Shown piece after piece: positions 36,486 through 48,690 of a DNA stretch of 64,000 nt (within the stretch, counting starts at the first letter, position 1; every line of letters starts with the position of its first letter). The translations under genes were made by a program, and so were the position numbers. This DNA comes from Welwitschia mirabilis (lineage: Eukaryota; Gnetophyta; Gnetopsida; Welwitschiales). The notes under the pieces were generated by a model. That model saw only the letters and a list, made by a program, of their open reading frames with translations, did no database searches and was not told the DNA's origin. Location of the stretch: assembly GCA_051453625.1 (NCBI GenBank), contig JBOZIK010000001.1, positions 204,622,364 to 204,686,363 of the forward strand, written 5' to 3'.

Positions 36486-39209
36486 ATTTTCCTTTCCATT
36501 GAAATGACATTATTTTAATTGATTAGTTTTTATTGAAGTAGAAAAATTAATATATGAGAGAAATCTTCCCATCCTATGTTTTATTACCTTATATCTACAT
36601 TCAAAGCCTTCACAAATATGATAAGATAGGTTGAAAGTTAGCTTACCTAAATCTCATTGGTATTATATTTTTAACATTATTATTAGAGAGTTAAGGATAA
36701 TTTAATATCTTGAAATAGGTTTCAGTTTCTTTTTCAAATTATGAAGTATGTATATCAATGTTTTATTCTTTTGAAATGCATTAAGTTTTGATTAGTTTGT
36801 TTCTTTCTTTGTTAAAATATATCTACATGAAGTAGTTTTCCTCATAATTTTAAATTTTATCTCTAAAATTGTGGTTTTTTGAGATTAATTTCTTATTATC
36901 AAAATTTATTACTTTAAAAGATAATCCTCTTTCTATGAGTATTTGATTCTAGTTTGAGTATTCATTCTATCACATTACATTGCAATAGTATTTTATTTTG
37001 TGGTGTTGTACAATAACTTCTATTATAATTTATCATATTATGTTAAATTTATAATACCTTATGATAAAATAAGTCTGTAATTTATCATAGTTTGTTACAC
37101 TTAATTCTTCTATACCTTGTAATGTAAGAAAACTTGTTATACTCAATTTTATTTTTTTAATTAAGTTAACATTTTGATTTTTATCTAAAATTTTAATGAT
37201 TTATTTAATTTTCTTTTATGATTCAAATTGTAATTATTACTTATCTTTACTTAAAATATTAGAATTTATTGTTGTTTTTCAAAAAAATATATATACTTAT
37301 AATTTTTTTAATTACTTGAGGTACATTATGAAAGTTTTAAATAATTAAGTAAAAGGAAGACAACTACAAAAGAAGTAAGAAGATTTGGAACTAGAGCTTT
37401 ACATTAGACATCTAGATCTAGATAAATTTTCTAAAGTCCCCAATTTCATAAAAGTGAAATCAAATTTTAATTCAATTGCATCATTATAAAAGTTATTTAT
37501 TTAAAAATCATAAATTAGATATTTTTTATAAAGTTTAAGTACATATAAAATCACTTTTAAGAGAGTTAGAAAAGGTTATATTTCATTCCAAAATCAAAAA
37601 GAAAGGTCTTTTTTTAAGTTAAGAAAATTTATTTCTTTTCTTTTATTTGATAATTAAACTTCAACTTATATTTTTAACTACTAACTCTACACATAATTCA
37701 AAACAATATAAAATAACAAAAGTGGATTAGAAATCATATTTCCAATCGATTAAAATGTTCTATATCTAATTATTAAATCAAAAAACTCACAAAGTGTAAA
37801 TCCTTTAATAGTTAGAACTAAATTTTACAACAACTAATAAATAAAATTAAATGTATCAAAGAACAAGAAATCTCAATAGTAATTATTCTACTCCAATAAA
37901 CTAACCAATTATTGATTTAGTCTAAAGGTTTATCAATATTACTAATAAACCCAAGATACCATTAAGATTCTAGAGCACGTAATAAGTGTATTATTGAATT
38001 TGGAAGATACACATTTTATAACCCCTACAACCTCTTAATCATTATGATTAATTAAGAATTATTAAGCTAAATAAAAGTTTAAACTCATAGGAAACATTAT
38101 AGAATTTACTTCTACTCAATCAAAATACTTGTTTAACTTGCAGTTAACATGAATCAAGAAGTAAAAAGTAGTTCTATGATACTAGAAGAAGTAGTAGAAG
38201 ATGTAATTATAAGAGGAAACCTTTATTTGCAAACTTATCTTATCCTCTTACATAATAGAACACTTAAAACTTGAATTAGATAGAGGAAAAAAAAGAAAAA
38301 TAAGTTATTAAACCAAAATCTCAATAACAATTAGGAATTTCTTTATCTTTATGGTAATCGACCAAGTAAAGGTAAGAAATTAATGCATATTTATTTTAAT
38401 TAAGTAGTGAAATAAAAAAATAGTATTCAAATTATACACAACCAATAAAAAAAATCAAAGACATAGAATTAAATACATGATTACAAATTTTAGTACCATG
38501 CCCAATCCAAATTACAACCAAATTTTGTTTTCAAATACAACTTTACATTGTATGCTAATATTGAACTTTTCATTATAAAAACTTGAAGTAGACTTTTAAA
38601 TTCCAAGGATGCTTACAAATTGCAATTAAAATTTAAATTAAATAGGCTAGTTTATGCCAATAAATATTCTTCAATGCTATCAATGCAACTATTTACATGA
38701 ATTCAATATTATATGGCTTTCATAATACATCTAACATTATCAAATCCATAATTGGGATGAATATATGCAAATCCTAGTTCATCGCATAGATAAAATATGA
38801 ATCCATAATCCATATAATTAAACCAATTTAGATTTTTATTGAATAAATCAATCATATTTTGGAAATATAGAAGGAACCAATGTAATTAACTTAAATTAAG
38901 TTGATTAAACATTAAAGAATTTGAATTGATCTTGTGGATAAATACATGACAAACATTAGTATTTCCACCAAACTCAAAATTTAATGTTTATAATGTGTAA
39001 ATTTTATCATGATTTTATGGAAATAATGAAGAATATTTAATTATGCATGTCATTAAAATTGAAAATATGATAGGGTTGTTGTCCCTATAACTACTAAGAA
39101 GACCAAGAAAAACAAGTCTAACTTTTAGTTACATACTATTCAAAATCCTATTAAATCATGGTAGGAGTTTAAAAATTCCTTTGTAAGAAAGTTTAATTTC
39201 AATGATGAG
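36486..39209. other. No recognisable gene
   Basis: AT-rich flank left of the large Athila-like element. A 42-codon frame from 38,152 follows TTTAACTTGCAG but has no recognisable family and is not claimed as a gene. Confidence 0.4.
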
Positions 39210-40461
39210 TGTTGTAGTGTGTATTTGTGCAATTATTACATCCTTGAGGAAATCTTAAAAATCATAAATATATTATAAAACACACACATAAATATAGATG
39301 GAAGTCAACCCAAATGTCGTAATCCATTAAAGGCACTAGAAAATAAGAAGGAGAATTGATTTTAAATGAAATAGTTTTTTATTTTTGTTTAAATAGATAA
39401 AAACAAATAATAATGTAATAAAAAATGAAAGGTGCAAATGCTTAAATAAAAAATACACTCAATCAAATAATTCTTTAATTACCAAATCCTTCCATCACAA
39501 AGATCATCCTTGTATAACCTAGATCAATTAAGAAAAAATGTCACTAAATGATAATGAACCTAAGATATCAGGTATATTAAAAAAAATAGAAAACATGCAA
39601 TATTATATTATAAAATGCCAAATAATATACAATGTAACTACTTTAATAGTTTCAACCTTAACAAAGATTGCCCTCATGATCTACATCAAGGATGATGATG
39701 TTCCTAACTCATAATTGACATAAATCATAAGGTAGATGCACATAAGAAAATAGGGAAAATAAATTATTTTTGATTATACTCAAACAAAGATCCATGTTAT
39801 AAAGCACCATCACCTTAATGAAGAACACATAACCCAATAATAAGGAAGAATTTTCTTAGCAATAATTGATAGATCTCTTGACCTTTGATCTTCTATCACA
39901 AGAACTTTCGGTACCAAAGAAGATAAAAGTTAAAGTCAAGGATAAAGGAGGTATTTATTATGATCAATACTCGAAAAATAGAAAACCTAATAAATAAAAT
40001 TAAAAATCCTAATGGCATCGAGAAGGTATATGACACTTTGCAGAAGTTAAATAGATTTTAATGCATTGGTTATTTTTAAGGATTATCCTATTGATCATTA
40101 AGATGATGATAGGAATGATGCCATATTAGAAGAGATCCACATCAACTCCCAGTTTACTTTTGTCAACATCCTAGTTAATTTGCTTACTTTAGTCATCTAT
40201 TATGGTCATTAAGATAATGATGTGAACAATGATCTCTTTAAGTTATTTCTCTCACAAATTAGCTTTTTTAATCATTAAACTTTTTCTTCAAATGGAAAAT
40301 ATTAAAATATCTCTAAAATTCTACCAAATGTGATGAATATTTTATATTTTTGTAGTTATTGTATTGGCTCTCCATTATTGTCAAAATTCCATTTCAATGT
40401 ATCTAATGTCTTGTTAAAATACTTAAAATATCCTATCAAATACATTTAATATGGTATCTCA
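39210..40461 (-). repeat. Athila-like 3' LTR
   Basis: About 1.25 kb, aligned by eye with 52,160-53,405 over its whole length: the ends TGTTGTAGTG...TATCTCA match TGGTGATGCA...CATTACA. On the minus strand it starts TGAGATACC. Many differences are C/T or G/A. Internally it contains AAGATGATGATAGGAATGATGCC-like blocks shared with the other copies. Confidence 0.85.
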
Positions 40462-40478
40462 AAATAAACCCCCACTTA
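40462..40478 (-). other. Athila-like polypurine tract
   Basis: The minus strand reads TAAGTGGGGGTTTATTT directly before the LTR start TGAGATACC. This is the expected priming site for plus-strand DNA at the 3' LTR. Confidence 0.65.
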
Positions 40479-40995
40479 TCCTTGTCGGTTCTTAACAAAG
40501 ATAAGTAAACAACTACAATTGCGAGCCAAATTGTATAAAGTAAAAACTAACTAGGAAATTGCAACTGAACTTATAAATCTCATCATGTAGGATAATAATA
40601 TCAAAAATCAATAACTAAACATTTTAATTTATTGGAGTATGTGGGCTACTATCATTCTGTGTGTCATCTAAATGATGGAAATGACTAGCTAATAAAATTC
40701 ACTTGTAAATCATGTAAATCAATAACTAAACATTAAAATGATTTTTAATTATTAGTACTTAATTTAAAAAATTTAGTAAATCATGAAAATAATCATTAAA
40801 TATAATAAAAATCATCATCATGAAGCATCTCAATAATATAAATGATGTGCATAGTAATATGGATAATAAGATTAAGAACCTTACTCAGGAAGATTAATAA
40901 AACCTTGGTAGTTAAAGATGATGAAGATCCAAGTTCAAAAGTCTTTTAGCTCCAAGATTCTAAGCTTACAAGCTTTGAGATTTATAATCAAGAGA
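40479..40995. other. Element 3' untranslated region, no gene
   Basis: Holds a direct repeat of AATCAATAACTAAACATT (near 40,605 and 40,718) and otherwise nothing recognisable. Confidence 0.45.
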
Positions 40996-41078
40996 ATGTG
41001 TGAGTGAGTGAGTGAGTGAGTGAGTGAGTTAGTGAGAGAGAATGTGTGTGTGTGTGTGTGTGAGTGAGTGAGTGAGTG

Positions 41079-41138
<60 letters not shown>
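40996..41138. repeat. Compound microsatellite, left part
   Basis: (TGAG)n, then (GT)n, (GAGT)n and a long (GA)n that runs into the gap. ORFs across it are repeat artefacts. Confidence 0.95.
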
Positions 41139-41861
41139 NNNNNNNNNNNNNNNNNNNNNNNNNNNNNNNNNNNNNNNNNNNNNNNNNNNNNNNNNNNNNN
41201 NNNNNNNNNNNNNNNNNNNNNNNNNNNNNNNNNNNNNNNNNNNNNNNNNNNNNNNNNNNNNNNNNNNNNNNNNNNNNNNNNNNNNNNNNNNNNNNNNNNN
41301 NNNNNNNNNNNNNNNNNNNNNNNNNNNNNNNNNNNNNNNNNNNNNNNNNNNNNNNNNNNNNNNNNNNNNNNNNNNNNNNNNNNNNNNNNNNNNNNNNNNN
41401 NNNNNNNNNNNNNNNNNNNNNNNNNNNNNNNNNNNNNNNNNNNNNNNNNNNNNNNNNNNNNNNNNNNNNNNNNNNNNNNNNNNNNNNNNNNNNNNNNNNN
41501 NNNNNNNNNNNNNNNNNNNNNNNNNNNNNNNNNNNNNNNNNNNNNNNNNNNNNNNNNNNNNNNNNNNNNNNNNNNNNNNNNNNNNNNNNNNNNNNNNNNN
41601 NNNNNNNNNNNNNNNNNNNNNNNNNNNNNNNNNNNNNNNNNNNNNNNNNNNNNNNNNNNNNNNNNNNNNNNNNNNNNNNNNNNNNNNNNNNNNNNNNNNN
41701 NNNNNNNNNNNNNNNNNNNNNNNNNNNNNNNNNNNNNNNNNNNNNNNNNNNNNNNNNNNNNNNNNNNNNNNNNNNNNNNNNNNNNNNNNNNNNNNNNNNN
41801 NNNNNNNNNNNNNNNNNNNNNNNNNNNNNNNNNNNNNNNNNNNNNNNNNNNNNNNNNNNNN
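41139..41861. other. Assembly gap (723 N) inside microsatellite
   Basis: N run bounded by (GA)n on the left and ATACAGACACACAC on the right. The gap is explained by simple-sequence collapse. Confidence 0.99.
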
Positions 41862-41867
41862 ATACAG

Positions 41868-41922
<55 letters not shown>
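41862..41922. repeat. Compound microsatellite, right part
   Basis: (CA)n followed by (GA)n, the other edge of the same array. Confidence 0.95.
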
Positions 41923-41927
<5 letters not shown>

Positions 41928-41929
41928 TA

Positions 41930-42118
41930 TAAAATGTACTACTTGTAAAAGATAAAATAAAAGTATCTCCCTCTTATAAAAGAGAAAAATATCTCTGCAA
42001 ACAAACAAAGGCACATAGCTAAAGATCATAAGATCACATGATTTAGTATTAAAAGTGGGATGAATAATAAGTAACATTGAATTACATAAAGATATCATAT
42101 TTATGACTCATGAACCTA
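41930..42118. repeat. Dispersed repeat, copy 2 (partner at 36,250)
   Basis: Matches 36,250-36,485 in order and orientation (AAAGGCACATAGCTAAAG, ATAAGATCACATGATTTAG, ATGACTCATGAACCT). The GA-rich start of copy 1 corresponds to the huge GA array here. Confidence 0.75.
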
Positions 42119-42259
42119 ACTAGGGTGAGTAATATTTTTGCTTTAATTATTAAGTTTAACTACATGTATCATTTCCTCATGATAGCTCTTTTTAATCCTT
42201 TATAGGCTCACAAGTAAGTTTAATTCATCCAAAACATGCATCAAAATAATAAATGCAAA

Positions 42260-43328
42260 AATCTCAAAATTGACATGTGGCACTATAATGATAACTCAGA
42301 ATTGATGTATATAAAAAAATTAGGAGTTATTTTAATACATTCCATGAAAGGGGAACATACATAATATAATATAATAAAAATTACTACCCTTATTGTGCAA
42401 TAATAAACTCTAATTAGATAACTCTAAGTATAGGTGGAAAAGAAGGAGGGTGCTCAGGATCAATAGGGAATTGAGTGCTAAGAACTATTATGATGGATCC
42501 TATAGTTTGATATACTTATACTCGAAATATCTTTGTGATATCCACTGTAACTTTATGCTTAATGTGTAATACTTGATTATGCATCTCTGTCAACTACTCC
42601 TCAATATGATCTACCTATTTCTTAGTGATAGACACCATCTGATCTATAGTAGTTATCTTCTAATCCATTGTGATCATCATCTACTCCATAGAAGATATCC
42701 TCTGCTAAAGCTCTATGAAGCCTTGATCCATAGCCTCTCTAATACCCTAAATTATATCTACCAAAAGAGCCTATATTTAATGTAGAGTAACAACTATTAC
42801 AAGTCTTAAAACCTATAGATTCTCAGCCTCTTCTAGAATCTAAATGCACATGTCTTATATGTAGTGAGATAATGTCTATAAATGTGTAAGTTATTGCTTG
42901 CCTAAAGAATTTGTATTCCAAAACAATGGAAAATAGTAGAGAGGAGGCACAAATATCCCAAAGTCTATATGTTTCTAGCTTCAATCATCATCTTAAGTCT
43001 TCTCCATATGAATGTTGATAAATCCATCTGCTCCTCCTCTTAAAAGACTGTCAGCATTTGTAGATTAGCCATCGTCACAAGATTATCATAGTAGGATGGG
43101 CTGATATCATGAATTAGGCCTCTGTGCAAGATCCTATAGATGGATGACAAATGTATAATAAAAACTTCTTTCCTATCTCCCATAACATCTGCTAGTATAT
43201 CCAACATGACACCATAAGCTCAATGCTTCTTTGTGTCACTAGCAGAGTGTACTTAAGTACTATCCGAGCCTTATAATTATGTAATAATGGTTATGTAACA
43301 TATAAGAATAGATACCTCATGGTCATAT
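42260..43328 (-). pseudogene. Extra ORF 3' of pol: plant transposon-protein domain plus coiled coil (copy A)
   Basis: Minus-strand reading has two parts. Near 43,200-42,930: LDILADVMGDRKEVFIIHLS, SYYDNLVTMANLQ and FIWRRLKMMIEARN. This resembles the 'putative plant transposon protein' domain found beside Athila/Tat pol genes. From 42,733 down to about 42,560: a heptad-like region starting MDQGFIEL, with I/M spacing fit for a coiled coil, broken by five TAG codons that all sit where Gln fits. A Pro-rich tail follows. A second copy lies at 61,680-62,404. Being on the same strand as pol and between integrase and 3' LTR, it occupies the place of the Athila 'env-like' ORF. Its function is unknown. 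Confidence 0.6.
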
Positions 43329-43456
43329 TGTAACACCCCAACTTTAATTGCCCTAATTAACCATAATTTTTTTTTTTTGTTATTAACTATTATGCACAGC
43401 GGAACCTAGGATCAAATCCTAATTAGACTCTATTAACACATTATAAGATTTAAATA
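43329..43456. repeat. Possible LTR edge starting TGTAACACCCC
   Basis: TGTAACACCCCAACTTTAAT and the nearby GCACAGCGGAA resemble the LTR starts of plant chromoviruses. No matching GGGTGTTACA end or second LTR was found, and a gap follows at 43,457. Confidence 0.3.
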
Positions 43457-43556
43457 NNNNNNNNNNNNNNNNNNNNNNNNNNNNNNNNNNNNNNNNNNNN
43501 NNNNNNNNNNNNNNNNNNNNNNNNNNNNNNNNNNNNNNNNNNNNNNNNNNNNNNNN
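43457..43556. other. Assembly gap (100 N)
   Basis: Placeholder-length N run. The flanks show no duplication. Confidence 0.99.
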
Positions 43557-46144
43557 GTTTAGAAACCCTATTAATTAAAGCTTACAAAATGTGGGTTATA
43601 ACACATATATAGTAAAAATGATCATATTAATCCTACAACCTTAAGCATCAAGCCCCTACTTGATATGCATGATGTCATAAACATCTCTGCTCTTTGATGC
43701 ATAATAGGATTCATGCATATTCACAATACACCCAGGCTATAGATTTATCAATCTTTTACCAACCTCGAGATAGATATTACTCATGAATCACTAAAATGGA
43801 TCTCTACATGAATGGATGATGTATGTGTAGAGAGGAATCAAGCCTATTGAGGTAATAGATGCTTGGACTCTATGCACTCTATAATAGATGGTACAAGTGA
43901 GCTAGACTCCTAAGTTAATATCTCAGGCTCTAGCTCTATGTATACAGTTCATTACATGCATGGCATGGTAAATATCATCTTAATGTGCATCACATATGAT
44001 CAGGTATATATCACTAAAAGGTATCTTATGAAAGCATATAAATAACTCCATAAATTGGTTTTTGTAAACATTGCAAAGATATGTCGTAACCCCATTAAGA
44101 AATCCAATACATTTCATATTGCATAAATGTGCAAATAAATAACCTGAAATGAAAGCAAAAATTAAAAATATAAAATAGGTAACCCCATAAAAAGTGAAAA
44201 TTGAAAGTAATCAAAAGGTAAAACTAATTTGAAAAAACTGTAGATCTTTTCACATTAATCAATTTAATTATATGTACTACTATGTTTTAGCTAATATGAG
44301 AGAAAATAAGTTTTAAAGATAAAAATATAATTCTATCTCATAAAGTACACAAATTTAGGTTTCTCATAAAATGCTAAATAAAAGTCAAATCCTTTTGTTC
44401 CAAATTAAAAAGATATAAAAAAAACATCTTACATGAAAAATACACTCAAACTAAGAAATGAGAGAAAAAAATCAAAAATAATAAGAGAGGAAAAAACATA
44501 CCTCATTTTGTAAAACATTAACGTAATGTAGCAAATAGAGGTTAAAGCTGATTAGGAAAGGTATTAAATATGATGGTAGGCCTAAATGTGAAAAGTTCCT
44601 TTCAAAAGAATAGAGAGAAATGATGTGAGAATGAAGAAAAATGGTGGATAAGAATTATTTTATAGTTTTATCACATTGTCATCTAATCACATCTACCAAA
44701 TAATAGCCCAAGGATGACTCTTAGAAAATCTCATTCTATTGTCTACTTGATCATTTAAACAACTAGATGGATGAGAGAGATTTTAAAAATTTTAGAAAAA
44801 TAAAGGTATAAATCAAATAAGTTAGGCTTAGATAGTAGTATGAAGGTATGAAAATGTTTATCAGAAAATATAAAAGATGGGAAATGGTGAAAAATCATGA
44901 TAAAAAAGGCTTGAAAATGAATATATCTTAAAGTAAGAGAAAAGCTAAAGTAATGAAAATGTACCAAGTAGGAAGAAGCATGATGAAAGAAACTCAACAA
45001 ATATGCTCAAACCCAAAGTTCTTATGAGAATGTGTTGAATTCAATAAAATAAAAAGGAACAACATGTAAACATAAAATAACATCATCTAATTAAAATGCT
45101 AAAAGAAAGTTAAATTTTACTGATCAAAAATAGAAGTGAAAATAAAAATAATAATGATAAAAGTACTAAATAATCAAGTTCTAAAATGATGATGAAAAAG
45201 TTGGAAATGACTTTGAAATTAAAATATCAAACTAAATAACTAAAAATAAAAAACAAAAGCAAAATAGACCATTAAGAACATGAAGAAGATAGTGCACCTA
45301 CCATAAATCCTAACTAGGCAAATACCCTTAGAAGAAATTATAAATTCACCTGATTAATGATGCATGACAAGATGTATCTACTCCATAATTTTTCATCTAA
45401 TAAGGTAGTGATTATGATAATATTAAAGATCTAATGTTTTAAATAATGAATGATAAGATCAAAAGCTACTCAGAAATGAACTTATCTACTCACACTCCAA
45501 AACACGTTCTAATCCTCAAAATTGAAATAATCCTATGGTAATACTAAGAGTTTATAAAATAAGTAAGTCCTCTGTTAATACCAAGAGGAATACTAATCTC
45601 ATATCCTAAAAGTATATATTATTATTTTATATGATAAGAAAAGTGAAACCATAGTCAAATAAGTAAGGACTTGTGAAGCATGATTAGCTAACTCCATAGT
45701 GAAGTTCCCATAGCTGCCAACATTCCCAAAGCTTTCTTCTAAGAAAATTTACTCTAATGTAGTAGGACATTATAGTGATCATGTATTTAGAATAGATATA
45801 ATATATTATGATTATTATTCTTTCTTTTTTCCTCTTTTTGTTTTAAATAAATCCCACATGACCACATACTCTTAAACACAAAGGTGAAGAAATAAGATTG
45901 AAAAACAAAAATGAATAAATCTAAAACATCAAATATCTTATACCATTTAGAAAGAATACAAGAACTAAGGCATATTCCTTAAAAATAAAGTTTATATATG
46001 TATGAATGTATTACAATTACATGAATCCAATATTATCACTTTAAAATGCCTAAGTAATAAGTACTAGTTATGGTAACTTCATAAAGAAAATACATAAGTC
46101 AAGTAAAGGATGATCAAATAATATCATATCATCCATCAAAGGAA
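43557..46144. other. Element 3' region, no gene recognised
   Basis: Between the possible LTR edge and the end of integrase. The minus ORF at 44,755-45,000 is Phe/His/Ser-rich and resembles nothing. This could be part of a nested chromovirus-like LTR or the ancestral 3' spacer. Confidence 0.4.
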
Positions 46145-47110
46145 TCATTTAAGAAATAATCTAGATAATAATAAGGAGAAATTCCTCCTCATTACGAGAA
46201 CCTTTAAAATAAGTTCTTCTATCATGTTCAAAGTTGCATCAGAAGGTCTTTCATATATTTTTAACCTTTGTCTATTTAATTTTTGAATATCCATAGTATG
46301 AAAATCATAAATCTCAACTAAGCCATTAGAATGTACTTTTTCTATAAAATAAGTACTTAACCATTTAGATGTTAACTTTTTGTTTAAAAGATGCACTTTA
46401 GTGTTGTATAAAAGAATGAGTTGATGAGGTTTAAAATTTTTATGAGTTAACTCTTTATCATGTTTAAAGTTACCTTAGGCTTTATGAATGAGGTAATAAT
46501 GTATAGCATGAGTATGTTTTTTATCTAAATGATTAAGTTGATCTAACAAAGTTCTAAGATTTTCATATAAGTCTACGAGATTAAATTAGTAGATAGAATG
46601 ATAAGAGTTGTAATAAACATTAACTAATAAAACACAAACATTTTCATACATAAGTTCATAAAGTAAAAAAGTAAAAGAATTGTACCAAGTAGTATAGTAA
46701 GAATAAATAACATCATGAAATTAAGAAGCCCAAGGTTTTTTAGTTATGAAGATAAGTTTCTAAAGAATTTTCTTAATTACTCTATTTACATTTTTGAGCT
46801 TGACTGTTAGATTGAGGATGATAAGCACAAGCAACTCTATGTTTAATTTCAATAGATAAAAGAAGTCTTCTAAAACGATGATTTATGAAACAAATTTCTT
46901 AATCATTGATAACAATTTTAGGAAAACCCACACATTGAAAAATATGAGTTTAAACAAAATGGCAAATAGTTTAAGCATCATTTGTAAGAATAATAATAGC
47001 TTCAACCCATTTGGTAAAATAATTAATAGCCACTAAAATGTAATTCTTATTATGATAAGGTGGTTTAATAAGCCCTATAAAGTCAATTCCCCAATAGTTC
47101 AAAGGTTCAT
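46145..47110 (-). pseudogene. Decayed Athila-type integrase
   Basis: The minus strand from 47,092 reads WGIDFIGLIKPPY, YILVAINYFTKWVEA, TNDA, FPKIVIND, CFINHRFRRLL, IKHRVACAYHPQSNSQ. These match WGIDFMGPF...YILVAVDYVSKWVEA, TNDA, FGVPRVVISDGG, HFINKVFENLL and KHKVATPYHPQTSGQ of Athila integrase. The first catalytic Asp of the core (VAVDY) is Asn here. The C-terminal block at 46,396-46,145 is an open frame with SKWLSTYFIEKVHSNGLVEI and RQRLKIY (usual SRWSGPFxVxKVxPxGxVEI and NGQRLKxY). Stops replace Gln and other codons. Family role: chromosomal insertion of element cDNA. Confidence 0.85.
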
Positions 47111-47599
47111 ATTTTAGAATAGATTTAAGAGATATACCACAAAAATGAGTAATGCTACCATAACATTGATAAGCTTCATAAATTCTATTAAATTCAAAAG
47201 ATTCTTAAAAAAGAATAAGCTAATAAAGACCAAAGTAAAGAATTTTCATTAAATTTTTTTATTTACTAAAATATATTTTATATACACTACCATGGTAAAC
47301 ATAAATAATGTGTAGTTGCTTTTATTCAAGCATAAATTTTCTCATTTTTTGGTCTTTGCACCTATGATAAAGATGTGATCCATTTCATTCATAATCACCA
47401 ATCCTATGAAGGAAAAATTTTCCTTAGTTATGACTCTAATGTTGAGGAATCTTCATGGTAATAAGATAGTTCACTATGTCATCATACCAAGGATGAGGAT
47501 GAGTAAAAGAGACAATAGAAAGTTGTTCATTAGGAAAGGGATCATTAATCAAAAGATCAACAATAGAAGAAGAAATTTGTAACAAATGATTTGCAATAC

Positions 47600-47885
47600 G
47601 ATTATGTCTTTTTACTTTATTAATGATGGTAAGATTAAATTCTTACATAGAGAGTATCCATCTAATGAGTCTAAAACTAAAACCTCTTTTGTTCATAAGG
47701 TATTAATTATCTAAATGTTCTATGTAAATATTTGTATAAAAGCCAAAAATTAGTGTCTAAGATTATTGATAAAAAAGATTAGGGATAATTTTTTTCAATA
47801 GTAGTGTAATTCAATTGAGCTTTTGATAAGGTTTTGTTATGGTAATAAATGACTTTAAAATCTTTTTTGTATTTCTAATCAAGAT
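47600..47885 (-). pseudogene. Decayed Athila-type RNase H
   Basis: From about 47,865 the minus strand reads FKVIYYHNKTLSKAQLNYTT and then IEKNY, matching the VIYYASKTLNxAQxNYTTTEKE block. The 10-N gap at 47,886-47,895 lies immediately upstream. Later RNase H residues are not readable. Confidence 0.7.
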
Positions 47886-47895
47886 NNNNNNNNNN
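47886..47895. other. Assembly gap (10 N)
   Basis: Short fixed-size N run within the RNase H region. Confidence 0.99.
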
Positions 47896-48016
47896 ATCCA
47901 TGATAATATTACTATAATTAGATATTAATTCAAAATCTTTATTATAATTGAGTTCCATTAGTATAGGTTTAGAAGATATTTTATCTTTAAGTATTTCAAA
48001 AGTAAGTTGGCATAAT

Positions 48017-48690
48017 TCATTCCAATATATTTATCTTTTTTTCAAGTAACAAGTAAAGGGATTTATAAATTTTAGCATAATCTTGAATAAAACAACTATA
48101 AAAACTATAGTGACTAAGAAAATAACTAACTTGTTTAACATTTATTAAAGGGTTTAGGTTTTTAATGATACTTAATTTTGTAGGGTCTATTCTAACTTCC
48201 TTATTAGAAATTTGGTTACCTAAGATAATCTCATTATTTATAAGAAAGAAACTCTTCTTCCAACTCAAATGTAGGCCACTCTCAATGAATCTACCTAAGA
48301 TGTTCTTTAATATTTCTATGATTTATTCAAAGTTTTTATTAAAGACTGAGAAGTCATCCATAAGATTTTTAATTGAATCCATTACATATTAGAGATGATA
48401 ATAATAATTGTACATGAAAAAGTTTCAAGGGAATTACAAAGTTCAAAAGGCATGCATCTAAAGGCAAATGTTAAAAAAAGTAATGTAAAAGTTATTTTTG
48501 ATTAATTCTCACTAGCTATCTAAATTTGATTGTAATCATTATATCCACTAAGAAAATAATAAAAGAAATATCCTTGGATTCTATTAAGAACTTGATCTAA
48601 AAAGGGTAAATGACAATGATATTTCTTTATTACTTTACCACGCTTTCTAAAATCAATACACATTCTTCACTTTCTATATTTTTTAAGTTA
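48017..48690 (-). pseudogene. Decayed Athila-type reverse transcriptase
   Basis: The minus strand reads RMCIDF near 48,668, HLPFLDQVLNRIQGY, GYNDYNQI, FTLLFLTFAFRCMPF, ELCNSLETF, LMDDFSVFNKNFE near 48,350 (usual YVDDFSVFGxxFD; both catalytic Asp residues kept, preceded by Met), then an open frame (48,268-48,017) with LSWKKSFF, GNQISN, IDPTKLSIIKNL and FYSCFIQDYAKI (usual LNWEKCHF, GHxIS, VDKAKIDVIxKL, FYRRFIKDFSKI). Order and spacing are those of full-length gypsy RT. Stops at Gln/Trp positions and small shifts inactivate it. Confidence 0.9.

Noticed and set aside
38152-38275. 42-codon plus ORF after a TTTAACTTGCAG acceptor-like motif
   Set aside because: No recognisable protein, no donor or continuing exon; chance is likely in this AT-rich DNA.
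40935-42098. Long ORFs on both strands rich in Leu-Ser, Thr-His or Glu-Arg
   Set aside because: They are translations of (GA)n, (GT)n and (TGAG)n microsatellites and of the 723-N gap.
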